DNA of 64,000 nt, from positions 5,912,501 to 5,976,500 of the forward strand of contig CP126191.1 in assembly GCA_030272155.1 (NCBI GenBank), in the 5' to 3' direction. This document shows positions 48,235-64,000 of this stretch, one piece after another (the stretch's first letter is position 1; every line of letters begins with the position of its first letter). The stretch is from Tetradesmus obliquus (Eukaryota; Chlorophyta; Chlorophyceae; Sphaeropleales; Scenedesmaceae). A program made the position numbers and the translations under genes. The notes under the pieces were generated by a model. That model saw nothing but the letters and a program-made list of their open reading frames with translations, had not been told where the DNA came from and did not search any database.

Positions 48235-51200
48235 TCACAGCCAATGCAGCGGCTGCCCTGCCGGCAGCCGCCAGCCACGCTGCCCCGCCATGTCCTCCGC
48301 CGCTGCCTGCAGTGCATCATCACTCACGCCGGAGCGCTGCATGCACTCCACCAGCGCCACCAGCTGCTGCTCATCACACTGCGCCAGCTGCGGCAGCACG
48401 CCAGCATACACGCCGCGCAACAGCGCCTCGCCCTGCCCGAGCAGCATGTTGCGCGACACTGCGCGGCCCAGCGGCCACGCCAGGCCCACCAGCACCCCCA
48501 GCGGCTGGCCCCCAGACGCCAAGTCCTCGCCCTGCAGCCGCTGCGCTGCAACCACCAGCAGCTGCCGCACCTCCTCGATGGCCGCCATGCGGTCCCCGCT
48601 CAGCATGACTGCCGTCAGCAGCTGCGCCAGCCGCCGCAGGCTCATGCTGGTCACCAGCTTGGCCCCTGCATCAGCCAGGTACATCGCAGACTGCTCGCTG
48701 AGCGAGCCGCGCTGGCCCAGCAGCTCCGCAATGTCCAGCGCAGGCGTGAACTGCAGCGCATGCTTCGCCGGCTGCTCGCCCGGCTGCTGCGCGGCATCCT
48801 GCTGCTCGCCCTGCTGCTGCTGCGCGGCGCTGCTGCTGCCTGCTGCTGCTGCTGCTGCTGCTGCCGGCACGACAGCGCCCAGCAGGTGCTGCTGCAGCCG
48901 CGTGTCTGCTGCCGCGTAGAAGTCGACCAGCCGCGCATCCTGCAGCCGACTGTAGCCCAGGCGCTTGCAGGACTGCAGCAGCCGCACCCACTTGCCCATG
49001 CTGAAGTCTGAGGCCCGCGCTGCTGCAGAGCGCGCCAGCCGCAGCACCAGCTCGTGCTGCGCCGGCAGCTTGCTGTAGCACACCAGCATGTTTGTGGCTT
49101 CCGCCGGCTGTATGCTGCTCACGCGGCCCTGCAGCGCGTCTCCGATGCGCTCCGCCATGCGGGACACATCACGCGCGTGGCCGGCCTCCGGCGCCGCCAC
49201 AAACGCAGCTAGGATGCGCACCGCATCGCGCGCATTCAGCGCCACTGCCTCCTCCTTTGCAATGCCGGCAGCCACAGCAGACAGCAGCTGCGTGTCCATG
49301 CTGCTGCCCTGCAGCAGCGTGAGGCCCCGCAGCAGCATGCCCAGGTGCTGCGCGTCAAAGCCCTCCAAGTGGCGCAGCGCTGCGGCTGACAGCGCCGCCA
49401 GGGCCTCCTCGCCCGGGTTGTAGCTCAGCCGGCCAAAGGCCCAGGCCAGCACTGCCAGCTGCTGCGGCTGGAAGGCCTTGATCTGCGCTACTGCCTCCTG
49501 CAGCAGTGCCGGTCAGGCAGTGATAGTAGGCAGGACGGAAGGGCTGGGTTAGTGTCACACTAATGACGCTGACCGTGACCATGTTTCTGTAGTGCTGGCG
49601 CTCGTCATGGACAGGATGACGGGAGGGAGGTGGCGCGGCACTGGTGGCGCGTTGCGCAGCGACAAACGATTGCACATGAACATATTGTGCCCGCAACATA
49701 CCAAAATTCAGCATGACAGACTGCACTTGCTGCTCGCTGCTGATGCATGCATTGCACAGCACGGCATAACATCAGCAAGTGCACACCCAGCAGCAACTGG
49801 CACCTATGACGCACACCCAATGCCCCTCTCTGCTGCGCAGACCACCACCCCTACCCTGCCACACCACCACCGCCTGCCCTCACCTCAGCCAGGGCACCCA
49901 GCAGTGCTGTGTCATCGCCCCTGCCCAGCTGCGCCCAGGCAGTGGCCAGGCTGCAGATGCTCACAGGCCGCAGCCACACGCTGCGCTGCACCGCCTGCTT
50001 GCTGATCACAGACAGCGCGCGGCGCACCACCGCGTCCTGCGCCTGCCCCCGCATCTTGGCCAGTGCCCACGCGGCCGCAGCCAGCTCCTTGGCGTGCATG
50101 CGCTCCGGGTGGCGCTGCACAAACATGCACAGCTCTTTCACGCTGCTGTGCTGCACTGGGCCCAGCCCCAGGCGTGCCAGGCCATGCAGCACCTTGGCCA
50201 CCTCAGCGCCGTTTGCGCCTTGATACAGCAGCCGCCCGCCGCCGTGGCGCAGGCGCTGCATGAGCTGCCCTACCAGCTGCTTTGTGCCTGCATCCAAGCC
50301 TGTGCTGCTGCTGCTTTTGCTGCTTTTGCTGCTCTTGCTGCTGGGCTTGCCGCGGCTGCTGCTGCCCTGCGGCAGCAGGCTTCTGCAGCGGCCTAGTGCC
50401 CATGTGATGGAGGCCACCTCGCGTGCAAACAGGCGCGGCACCTGCGCAGCTGCCATGTCCTGCAGACAGCAGCAGCACAGCAGCGTACGCAGCAGGCAGG
50501 CGACGTAAGCATGGCAGGCTGGCTGCCTGGCATGTGAGTAGCGCGCAGTTGGCAACTAAACAGTTTGTAAGCAACCTGAGTGTGGAAAAGCGCTCCTGCG
50601 CAGCATGAGCTGCATCCTAGCACAGCCACTTGTTATTGTCAAGCTGAGCAAGCAGCCAAGCCCACTTCCACGCAGCGCACCTGCAGCTGTCCCAGCAGCT
50701 TAACCGGTATCTGGCGCCGCTGCTTCAGCTTCTGCCCCCGCAGCCTGGAGCCAGGCCTGGCTGGCTGGTGCAGCTTAGGCAGCATCGACATTGCTGCTGC
50801 CACATGCACGCCATCAAACTTGGGCCCATACTGCTTCACCAGCTGCTCCAGCCTACCCAGCTCCCGCGCGCGTGTGATGTGCTGCAGCAGCTGCACATAG
50901 TTCTTGGGAGGGGTCCGATACGGGTCGTGTTTGGCTTTGGGAATGTGGGTGTGTGACACAGTGAGCGCATTACGTGTCACCTGAGTGTTCGGCAGCAGTG
51001 GCAGTAAAGCGGAGCAGCATCCATGTCAATGGCAGCAGAAGCAGCAGGGGTGCTACCAGCAGCAGCAGCAGCAGCACCACCACCACCGCCACCACTGCAG
51101 GCAATCGGCCGCTGCATGACGTTTGCAGGTATCGGTGCTACATTGTTGTAGCTCGGATACCATTACATTATGAAAGAGTGTTGCTGCCGCTACAGCACCT

Positions 51201-51329
51201 CACCTGCTGGCCAAATTGTGACAGCAGTGCCAGAGGGGGCCACTGTGTCTGCTGAGCTGCTGCACTGCTGCAACCCAGGGCCCTCAATGCTGCTTGGCAG
51301 CTGAGTAGCTGCAATGCGCTTTTGCTCAT
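48235..51329 (-). CDS. Alpha-helical repeat protein, probable organellar RNA-binding (FASTK/OPR-like)
   Basis: Four exons: 51329-51204, 50980-50681, 50459-49884, 49497-48235, giving 754 residues, every junction in phase 0. The N-terminal 40 residues (MSKSALQLLSCQAALRALG) lack acidic residues and look like an organelle transit peptide. The body is a run of roughly 36-40-residue helical pairs with the signature VASITWALGR, AKVLHGLARLG, LAAAAWALAKMR, SLATAWAQLGR and LAVLAWAFGRLS. This A-x-W-A-hydrophobic pattern is typical of FASTK/RAP-type and octotricopeptide-like proteins that bind chloroplast or mitochondrial RNA in green algae. I see no C-terminal RAP domain. Low-complexity Lys/Ser and Gln/Ala inserts interrupt the array. 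Exon 1 is the least certain: another short upstream open segment at 51111-50980 could compete with it. Confidence 0.7.
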
Positions 51330-51820
51330 ATAACCACGAGATATGGGCACAGCTGGAAGCAAAGTGGCGTGCTGAAGACCAGATCAGATGACAGCTTCGT
51401 GGCAGAGACTATTTGGCTGCTCAACAGGCGATAAACGCACGATTTGAGCACGAAAGCAATCGTTGAACAGTATACAGGCGCGCAACCTTGAAGAAAGCAG
51501 GACAGATGTTATAACTTTGAGGAAGTGACACTGCAAAGGTGCGCCTGAAAGTGTGACTAGCTGCATGTGTAAGTTAGTTGATGAATGCAGCTTTGGGAAG
51601 GGAATCAATTGATGACCGTGGTGCTCACGGTTCACGACGTTCGACATCTGCCTCCTTGGAACAGCTGGCTGTTTGCTGTTTAGCGCGTCTTTATCATTAC
51701 GATCTTTTTTGTGTTCCTCTTAAGTTTTTGTGACTTCCGTTACAGGACTTTAGTCGAGCGCGGGTTAACTGGACACGAGCCTGTAACTTAATCAACTGGT
51801 TAGCACAGCCTGTTTTGCCG
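51330..51820. promoter_or_regulatory. Shared divergent promoter region, helical-repeat / TDH genes
   Basis: Start codons of two divergent, apparently organelle-targeted proteins are 491 bases apart. The stretch is AT-richer than its surroundings and has no coding potential. Confidence 0.4.
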
Positions 51821-55802
<3,982 letters not shown>

Positions 55803-57355
55803 GAGTGCGTGTGGTGCCGGCAGGTGTTGTGCGGCCTGCACATGTGCAGGATGACCTTGACATTGACAGGGTGGTGACTGCACTGAAAGGAAGCTGACTT
55901 CCCAGCCACGCACAGGGCGGCTGGTGCACTGCATGCGCACTGTGTGTTGACTGTTGTCTACACCATTTGACGATTTGTTGTTGGGGTTGCTTGGGTTGGT
56001 ACGCTGTTCTGTGCGTGCACAGCACATCCAACATGATGCGATGGCATGTAGATGGCATGTAGATGGCATGTGGAGCACAGCCTATGGAGCACAGCCCGAG
56101 GCTGCTTTAAATCTTTGCTTATCATGCATCTCAAGGGTATAAGGGCTGCATTCATGTACATGGAGGGCAAGGCGCATGGCAAATGGAGTATGGTACTGAC
56201 ACCATTATACGTCGACTCCAGTTGTTGACAGGAGCATGCTCTGTCGCTGCAAATCAGGCAACGCCACCGCTGCAACATGTGGGCGTGCATATGGCCTGGC
56301 AAGGACCTTGCTACTGGTTTGCCAAGTTACCGGCTGGCTGCATGCACAAGTCGACGCTACCTTCGACTTATGCTGTGTGTGTTGCTTGTAGCCGCTAGAA
56401 GGCGGCCTCCACTTGACTCCGAGTACCTGGGGTACCCGGCAGGTACACCTGAGTCGCGTATTGTGACCACTGCCTTACGACGGGAATATCAGCATGCCGC
56501 ATCGGCTGGCCTGCGCTGGTGGTTCACTTGCAAGTTGCAAATCTGGTGTATGTAAAGGAAGGCTATGCCTTGTGGTTGAGTGTGTAAGGGAAACCTTTAA
56601 TCAGATCCTGGACAGCAGTGTGTACAATGCAAGGCTTGTTTGTTGTGTGGTTACAATCGACTTGTGTGATTTTGACGGCTGCCAGATGGCAGGTTTTATG
56701 TGCTGTCAATCCTTTCGCAATGCGTCTGTCCTCAGCAACGTTGTTAACACCATCATGAATGATCCATTGCGCTGTGATTCTGGTGGTGCGTCTACGCCTT
56801 TGGCACTATGCGTCAAGGTTCTCGGCCGCCTGCCATGCGTGTGAAACAGAATTACTTCCACCAGACGCAATCTACGCAGTCATGCCTGGCACTCAGTGCT
56901 GATGGCAGGCTGCCAACAGCATCGCTGAGCTTAGCTGTACTTCATCGTTGGCGTGCAACAAGCATGCTGTCTTGCGCAAGACAGCCCTGATCACACCTGC
57001 AGCCTGCTGAGCTGTCGCAGCATTCCTGATCTGCACTGCTGCACCTGGGGGTATGCAGCTGCTCTGCTGCACCCTAGGCAGCTGCAGTCTGGAACAAACC
57101 CCGTCGTGGCTGTTTGTGCCATGTCGATGGAGCTGCTAACATCACCAAGCAGGCCACCCCTCACAATGCAGCTGCACTGTATGCACTCAGCGCGCAGTGG
57201 CAGGCTGCCACGCTGCTGGCCTCCCCCGCTTGGGGTGCTGGGCCCAGCCCGGGCTGGCGGGTGACTGTCGTGGCAAATAAACCACCTAGCCTCTGCTCAG
57301 CAGCCGCGTCAGTAGCAAAGTGGGTGCCACTTTGCTGCTGCGTCAGCCCTGGTGC

Positions 57356-57388
<33 letters not shown>

Positions 57389-57440
57389 CCAGCGCCCGTG
57401 TCAGCCCTACTGCTGCTGCTGCTGCTACCCAGCGGCCGCG
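55803..57440. other. Convergent intergenic between TDH and PITH genes
   Basis: This 1.6 kb holds both 3' UTRs. TGTAA occurs on the plus strand near 56552 and 56583. Three copies of an 11-12 base ATGGCATGTAG-like repeat lie near 56041. No exon is supported. Confidence 0.45.
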
Positions 57441-58680
57441 CTAGCCCTGCTCCTCCTGCTTCTTGATCTCCGCCACGTTGAAGGTGTCGCCTGCCTGGCC
57501 CGCGAGGCAGATCTTGAACACCTTGGTGGTGTCCGCGTCCGACTGGTTGCTGTCTATGAGGATGGACAGGATGGTCACGCTGTTGAACTGCAGCAGCAAG
57601 CAGCACAAAACCCGGCAGCAGCCAGCAAACGCGGCAAACTTCAGGCACCGGGAGCTGTCACATGCTGACTCAATCCTCGCTCAACACAGCTTGCGCAGTT
57701 CTTCACAGCATGGCAACAGCTGCAGCTCCCAGGAGCTGGTGTACAGCAGCTGGTGCAAAGCAGGGCTGTGAAGGACAGCTGATGCCCGTGGCGATTGAAC
57801 TACTGCGATCCCTTGCTCCTGTAGCTGTCAGTGCATCAGCCGCGCTAAAAGTGCGGCCTTAGTGCTGAGGCACACACCTTTGTGAGCTTCAGTGAGATGG
57901 GCTCTCCTGCCAGCTCCTTGGGGGTGAGGTCCAGCTGCTGAACGCATGGCACGCTGTCTGCATCACTGAAGCCTAGGCTCATCCTGCAAGCACCAGCAGC
58001 ATGCACACGACATACGTCGTGTTGCTGATGCACAGCTGGCTGGCTGCGATGGTGTGATAGCATGCATGCCAAAAGCTGTTGCAGCGCTCAATACTCACAG
58101 GCACTGCCTCAGGCATCTTCAAGGATGCGCGCCTGCCTGCCACAGCACCGCGTGCAGCCATGCCACTGCAGCTGTTGACAGTGCCACTTTCTTGCTGTGG
58201 CTCAGCTGGCGTAGCTGGCAGCCTGCTGCATGCGTGTGTGCCTGCTGCGCACCTGTTGGTGTACAGCTTGACCACCTTGGGCCCCTCCTCCTCTGGCCCC
58301 TTAATGGTGATGCTGTGGATGCGCACTTTCTGGTTGAAGTGGATGTTTAGCAGCAGCTGCTCGTCCGTGTCTGACTCCAGGAACAGCCCATCATCCTCCC
58401 TGTGGGGCATAGCATTCAAAGTAGCGGGCAGTACAGCTGCTTTACGGCAGTGGGGCTGACAAGCAGCATACAAAACACAGTTCACAGCAGGAAACAGGAT
58501 TGTGATCTGCATCAGTTGTATATGTCCGTAAAGTCGCGCAAAAAGAGGCTGCCTTCCACGATGATCAACCCACCTGTACCCCTGCTTGAGAACATTGGTG
58601 GCTGGATGCGCATGCTGCTCATTCAGGCACTCCAGACAGCTCCAATCAATGAAGTCCAGCAAATCCTTGGCACCAGACAT
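57441..58680 (-). CDS. PITHD1: PITH-domain protein (PITHD1-like)
   Basis: Four exons: 58680-58574, 58399-58253, 57983-57878, 57587-57441, giving 168 residues in phase. The whole chain is one PITH domain: a short leader (DLLDFIDWSCLECLNE), then EDDGLFLESDTDEQLLLNIHF, VRIHSITIKGP, VKLYTNR, GFSDADSVPCVQQLDL and the C-terminal SVTILSILIDSNQSD. PITH is the proteasome-interacting domain of thioredoxin-like TXNL1; here no thioredoxin domain is encoded, as in PITHD1. It is likely a cytosolic/nuclear proteasome-associated protein, by family. The start codon lies immediately before the conserved leader. The gene is divergent from PEX7, 436 bases away. Confidence 0.93.
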
Positions 58681-59116
58681 CCTGAGTGATGCTTGCAAGG
58701 AACGAGGAAAGAAAAGGCAAGAGCAGCAGGTGGGCTGGAGATTGGTACTGTTGCTGACCTGATCTGCAAGGCAGTACAGTGTCGGGCTTTCCTTCACGTG
58801 AAACTAAGATTGATCACTGCCCCTGCAGAGGAAAACGCCGGATGTTTAACTCCGTTGCCTTTTGTAATGCACTGTCAGTCATTTTAGGGTCTTCCGGGTG
58901 CTGAGCCAACATGAGTTGCTGTCATCTTCTTTGTAAAGTTACGCTTTTGTCTTGAGAAACCGTTGGTCAAAGTCCGCGGTCGTCAAGCTGGTGATTACAC
59001 GCGTACAACTTTTCGATCGGAACCAGAAGCACATACAGCAACATCCATTTGTAGTAATCATGGCCGTATTTACTAGGTGATATGTTTTTCGAGGCGCGTT
59101 CGGCGTAAAGTTTGCC
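58681..59116. promoter_or_regulatory. Shared divergent promoter region, PITH / PEX7 genes
   Basis: The start codons of the two divergent genes are 436 bases apart and the interval lacks coding potential, so the promoters are adjacent or shared. Its right half is AT-rich. Confidence 0.4.
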
Positions 59117-61058
59117 ATGCCTCGTTTTAAGACTACTTTCAATGGCTACTCCGTTAAGTTCAGCCCGTTCATTGAGAACCGGCTGGCGGTGGCGACAGCA
59201 CAGAACTTTGGTATCATTGGCAATGGGCGCCTGCACGTGCTGGAGGTGAGAGCTGCTGCAGTTGGTGAACTGCTGCCACATCAGCAGCAGCAGCAGCAGC
59301 AGAGGGCACCCAACTTACCATGCTTGCCGTGGTACCCTGGTAAAGCGCCGTGCCAGCATAACAAGTTCTTGGTGGATTGAATGCGGTGCAGATGACTCCT
59401 GGTGGATTGATGGAGACAGCAGCGTTTGACACAGCAGATGGCCTGTACGACTGTGCTTGGAGTGAAGAGAATGAGAACATTGTGCTGGCAGCATCAGGCG
59501 ATGGCAGCGTCAAGGTGTATGACCTGGCGGCACCTCCAATGGCAAACCCCCTGCGTGTGTTTAGAGAACACAAGCATGAGGTGAGCCTGCTAGTACACAG
59601 CAGCATCCACAGGAGCTCGCAAAAACAGTTCATGGTGCTGCGTATCAGCTGTCAGACCAGTCGGCTGGCCTGGCCACGCAGGTGCATTTGCATTCAATGT
59701 TGCTGCATCCCACCGCTCCTAGGCATGTTGCATCATCTCCATAGCAACAGGAATGGGAATAGGTTTAGGGGTGCAGTCAATTGGGCCGCCTGGGCGCAAG
59801 TGGTAGCCGAGGGTTGCGCACTCTGACTGGTGTCTCTCGTGATAGCTTCAACTCGCTGTGTGCTGCTCTTGCGCTGCTGCAGTGCTGTTGCTTGAGCTGG
59901 AACATGCAGCGGCGAGATCTGTTTCTAAGCAGCAGCTGGGATGACAGCATCAAGCTGTACTCGATACATAACCCAGGCTCCATGCAGACGTTCTTAGGGC
60001 ACTCCTACTGCGTCTACCATGTAGCCTGGTGAGCGCAGCTGCAATGCAAGCCACAGCCGCCATGTTCACCAGGCGCACCACCTGGCAGCGCTGCTGTGCT
60101 GAGCAGCAGGCGGCGGAACAAACAAGCAAGCAAGCAAATTGCGAGCAATGTACATCGCAAGTGCCAGCGTCGAACAGAAGTTGCGATTGCAGCAAGCCTG
60201 CAGTTCATGCTGCAATAATGTTTTGAGGTGCTGCTTCCACCCTGCTGCTCCTGTCAGCTCATGCGCCTGTCCATCCTTCTTCTGCTGTGCCAGGGCTCCT
60301 GCGCACGGTGATGTGTTCCTGTCAGCGTCAGGCGACACCACGGTGCGGCTGTGGGACCTGCGGCAGCCGCAGCCCACACTGGTGCTGCCTGCACACGCCT
60401 TCGAGGTGCTGTCTGCGGACTGGTGCAAGTACAACGACTGCATCATCGCCACGGGCTCCATAGACAAGACCATCAAGATCTGGGATGTGCGGCAACCACA
60501 GCAGCCGCTGACGACGCTGTTCGGGCACTCGTAAGTCGCCAGGGTGAACGCAGATGATGCTGAGTGGGTGTGGAGCATGCGTCGTCCGCATGCGCAGTAT
60601 CATGCTATGAATGTTTGTCATCGGCGCAGTGTTTAGGTGGTCGCGCGCTGCATTGTTACCTGCCAGCAGCATCCCTGCAAACCCTGCCTATGTGATGACG
60701 GTGTACTTACTCACCTGTGTATCTACCAACTAATATACCATCCGCGCTTCTTTCAGCTAGCGTATTGACTGTAAAGCTTTGTTGCCGCTGCGCTCCTGTC
60801 GTGCCACCCTGCAGCTATGCTGTGCGGCGGGTGCAGTTCTCGCCGCACGCCGAGAGCGTGCTGGCGTCATGTGCATACGACATGTCGGTGAAGCTGTGGG
60901 ACTACAGGGCACCCGAGGATGCGCTGCTGCGCAGCTGGGACCACCACACCGAGTTTGCCATAGGGCTCGACTTCAGCCTCCTGCGGGAGGGGCTCATGGC
61001 GAGTGCTGGCTGGGACGAGTGGACCTGCGTGTGGCACCAGTCAGCGCCTGGGCCATAG
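59117..61058 (+). CDS. PEX7: Peroxin-7, PTS2 receptor (WD40 protein)
   Basis: Five exons: 59117-59245, 59392-59580, 59883-60028, 60294-60530, 60815-61058, giving 314 residues (human 323). PEX7 recognises the N-terminal PTS2 signal of peroxisomal matrix proteins in the cytosol and delivers them with a PEX5-type co-receptor. Family hallmarks are NGYSVKFSPFIENRLAVAT at the N-terminus, AAFDTADGLYDCAWSE, SASGDTTVRLWD, DWCKYNDCIIATGSIDKT, PEDALLRSWDHHTEFAIG and the terminal MASAGWDE. Six to seven WD40 blades are visible, each ending in VKVYD, IKLYS, VRLWD, IKIWD or VKLWD. The exon 3 acceptor, within CTG-rich sequence, is the least certain boundary. The same-strand C2 gene begins 512 bases downstream. 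Confidence 0.96.
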
Positions 61059-61570
61059 CAGGTCAGCAGCAGAGGCTCTGGCAGCAGCCGCTTGGCAGGA
61101 TAAATGAAAAGAGTTGACCGGCATCTTGAGGCTGCACTATGCTGCGCCAGCCATGTGTTGATGTGTGCTGTTGCTGGTTTGGCAGGTTCGGGAGCGGGCC
61201 CGCTGCTTAGCTGTTGTCATGGCATGCTGCTGCCGTCCCAGGGATTGCATTGACTCATATTGCTTCTTCGATCTTGTTCAGCAGCATCTCCTAGCATCAG
61301 CTGGATGTTGGCGTGTACATACACGCGAATAGAGTGCAGGCTAGCATTTGTCATCTTAGGGTTTGGCTATGACAGCTCTGTCCATCTTGCCCATTTGAAG
61401 CACTTACATTTGTACTGGATGATGTTCTCTAATGTATGTGAGTGCGAAGGGTGTCCGATGAGGCGTCGACCACCTTGTACAGCATTGTAGTGCGCTCTGC
61501 ATGTCGTGTCCCTTCGCGCACCATGCTTGGCTGAGAAGCGGCGAAGCCTGAAGTATTGTAAAACAGCACC
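61059..61570. other. Intergenic between PEX7 and C2 genes
   Basis: This 512-base stretch holds the PEX7 3' UTR and the promoter of the next same-strand gene. A TGTAA at 61557 sits only ten bases before the next start codon, so it may be coincidental. Confidence 0.4.
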
Positions 61571-64000
61571 ATGTTGAAGCGTGTGTCGCGAGGGCTTGGC
61601 CATACGGCCAAGCAAGCGCAGAAAGTGCACCTGAAAGTGGACGTGGAGAAGCTGGACAACCTGCCAGCTGCTGTAAAGAAATGCCGTGTTGTTTGGTCGA
61701 GGGGCCCCAAGGTGCAAATGACCAACATCAAGGATGTTGCCAAGGGTGAGCAGGCCTCAAGGCCAGCAACTGCTGCTTGGCCACTCTGCTGGTGATTGCC
61801 TGTGTGGTTGTGTCAGGCTGTACGCTAACAGCACAAACACCATCTCAATCTTAGATAAACTGTGAGTGCAGGTGCCATTGTCTTCAAACAGCAGCTAAGC
61901 CAAATAGCCACGATGTACAGAGATGCAAAGGGCGGGTTTGAGCCAAAGGTGAGCACAGTGCACATCCTGCCAGCATCTGCTCCTGCTCCATGGTGTGCTG
62001 TTCAGATAGCATGCAGCAGCGCTTCAATGGTACTTAATGCTTATCTGGGAGAAGTGTGTGAAGTTTGACGGCTTGCAGTTGCATGGCAGAGGAGCCCTAG
62101 CACTGTGTTAGCAGCAGGCGTCATGGTATGCCAAGATGCATCGCCACTGCGTCTGCTGCTTGCAGGAATACAAGTTCCAGGTGCAAGTGCCCGTTAAGGG
62201 CGATGAGACAAAGCTCATCACAGTTGGCAAGGCAGACTTGGACCTGTCCTTCTTTGTGCTGTCTCTGGGGCAGCCGCAAAGCAAGCTCGTGCCCATCATG
62301 TTCAAAGTTGGGGCTGCCAGCACAGGCTACCTCAAGCTGCTCATCACTGCAGAGGCGGTTGCAGGAGACATCGATGAAGATGGCATGACAGAGGTGTCTG
62401 GCATGACAGGAGTGGCACACATGAATGAGGAGCAGGACCTGTCAGGTGCGTACAGGCCAGGTGATGGAAGGTGCTTGGGGCAGTGACAGAGCTGCCACCT
62501 GTGACAGGCACTCCACAGGGATGTATGCAGTCGAAGCAAACATCTGCAGTGCAGCCTCTTGCCAAGTGGCATAGAACAGGCTGTGTTTCAATCGTGCATT
62601 GTCAAGGAAGGCTGTAAAGTGAGGTAAACTGCTCCTAAAGGTGTTCCTGCAAGTCACAACTGGCAGCCAGAGCCTCAGTTCTGTTCTGCAACTCACCTGC
62701 ATGCTGTGTTGCTCCTGCCACAGGCTTCAATGAGGAGGCAGAAGATGGAGACACATTCTCGTTCAAGCCACAGTCTAAGCCTTCACCAACGGCAGCAGCC
62801 AGCGCAGCAAGGAAGAACAGCAGGTTTGCAGCCAGCCCAACAACAGCGGCGGCAGCAGCAGCGGCAGATGAGCCCAAGCCCTGGGAGGCCAAGGGCCCAG
62901 GGCCAAGCAGCAGGAGGGAGAGTGATGCCAGCAGCAAGGCGCTGGCAGCCGCAGCTGCTGCCACAGCTGGTGGAGCCGCTGATGACGACGGCGACATCTC
63001 CCCCATGAGTCTGTCTCCCAGCGTGAGTACTCACTTGCTGCCAGAGCATATTGTGTGCAGCATGCTGAGCAGCCATGAATATTGGTGAAACATCTGTGCG
63101 TGCTCTGTACGGAGTCGCATGGTTTGTAGAGGGTCTGCAGGTGCTTGCTTATGCTGCTGTTGTGAACAGTACGTTATCTCTATGCCAAATGAACTGTGGT
63201 TGTCTGGCTATCACCGCTGCCTGCAGGCCTCCACTGAGCTGTCAGCAGAGGCAGAGAAGCCAGCCAGCAGAGGCCCAGGCAAGCCTAGGGTGGTTGGTGC
63301 CATGGGCACTCGCGCTGCTGCAGGCAGCAGCGGTGGTGCAGCCGCTGCAGCAGCCAAGGATGCACGCAGCCAGCTGTTTGGCAGCGGAGGCGGCCCGGCA
63401 GCAGCTGGCAAAGGAGCACTGGTCCGCAGCGGCAGTGGAAAGAGCATTCAAGATCTGTCTGAGGATGAGGCCAGGTCAGAGCTGTTTGGTAGCGGCGGCC
63501 GCAACAGCAGCCATGGCAAGGGGGCACCAGCAGCTGGTGCTGCAGCATCACAACGTAGCAAGGCAGCTGGCAGCAGCAGCAGCGGCAACAGTAGCAGTGG
63601 CGCTAAGGCAGCTGGCAGCAGCAGCCCTGCACCAGCAGCTGCACCTGGCAAGCCGCCTGCAGGCAAGACCAGTGCGCCTGTTTCCAGAACCAGCAGCACA
63701 AGCAGCAGCAATGCAGGGTTGTCTGTAGCTGCTGGCGCTGCATCTGTCTCTGCTGCTGCTGGTGCTGGTGGCCGGCGGGGACTGCTTGACAGGTCAAAGG
63801 TGAAGGAGGCGCAGGAGCAGCTCGCAGAGGTGCCCGCCGGCAGCAGCACAGCAGCCAGCAGCAGCACAACGGATCGCTCACGTGCAGCGTCATCAAACAA
63901 ACACAGCTTGTCAGACACGGATGACGAGGATGGGCCGCCAGCTGCTGCTGGCTATGGTGGGCAGGTGCTGAAGGCGCCTGCAAGCAGGCTGGTGGCCAGT
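61571..64000 (+). CDS. N-terminal C2 (EEIG1/EHBP1-type) domain protein, truncated by window end
   Basis: Five exons are visible: 61571-61745, 61872-61948, 62166-62445, 62724-63022 and 63227 to beyond 64000, all in phase; 535 residues are inside the window. Residues 1 to about 150 form an NT-C2 beta sandwich: VHLKVDVEKLDNLPAAV, CRVVWSRGPKV, IVFKQQLSQIATM, KFQVQVPV, VGKADLDLSFFV and GYLKLLITAEA. Such domains bind membranes or membrane-linked partners in EEIG1, EHBP1 and plant plastid-movement proteins. The rest is disordered, Ser/Ala/Gly-rich, with a duplicated ARSxLFGSGG motif (near 63359 and 63476). No transmembrane segment is seen. The 3' end is missing, so the full architecture is unknown. 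The start ATG begins the basic leader before strand one. Confidence 0.85.

Noticed and set aside
50981..51111. Alternative first exon of the helical-repeat gene starting MQRPIACSG
   Set aside because: It cannot join the next exon in phase without an implausibly short intron, whereas 51329-51204 joins 50980 in phase 0.

Overview
The window is nuclear DNA of a green alga. The protein-coding genes are broken into many short exons with consistent phase. Introns are mostly GT-AG, and donors are typically GTGAG or GTGCG. Exons and introns alike are saturated with CAG/CTG triplet tracts. The gene set mixes plant-type and general eukaryotic proteins: an RMA-type RING ligase, a CW-domain Set2-like H3K36 methyltransferase, a plastid DUF3110-like protein, PEX7, a PARP16 homologue and a short-chain-dehydrogenase-type threonine dehydrogenase. 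I infer a chlorophyte, probably Chlorophyceae (Sphaeropleales/Scenedesmaceae is my best guess from the CAG richness). No sequence search was possible, so the taxon is an inference.

Layout. 0.4-10 kb (+ strand): a YjbQ/UPF0047 gene, then a ten-exon SMARCAL1-like SNF2 gene with an N-terminal GRF zinc finger. 10.8-22.2 kb (- strand): a Q-rich protein with two ubiquitin-interacting motifs, then a twelve-exon histone methyltransferase (CW, AWS-SET-postSET, TFIIS-N/LEDGF-like helical domain, SRI). 22.6-27.5 kb (+): a Voa1/Ac45 (BIG1)-like membrane protein and a DUF3110-like, probably plastid, protein. 27.5-33.5 kb: mostly non-coding, with one candidate unknown gene at about 29 kb. 33.5-37.7 kb (-): a coiled-coil, Q-rich protein. 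39.0-40.7 kb (+): PARP16. 40.7-45.0 kb: non-coding, with an 11 x 25 bp minisatellite. 45.0-51.3 kb (-): the RMA-type E3 ligase and a helical-repeat, probably organellar, RNA-binding protein. 51.8-55.8 kb (+): threonine dehydrogenase. 57.4-58.7 kb (-): a PITH-domain protein. 59.1-64.0 kb (+): PEX7 and an N-terminal-C2 (EEIG1/EHBP1-type) protein that runs off the window.

The genes do not form an operon-like pathway. Recurring themes are chromatin and fork repair (SNF2, Set2), ubiquitin/ER quality control (UIM protein, RMA, PARP16, PITH) and organelle biology (PEX7, TDH, DUF3110-like, helical-repeat protein). Divergent starts at 22.2/22.6, 51.3/51.8 and 58.7/59.1 kb imply compact shared promoters. 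All exon coordinates were read by eye from splice consensus, reading phase and protein-family continuity. Untranslated regions are not defined.
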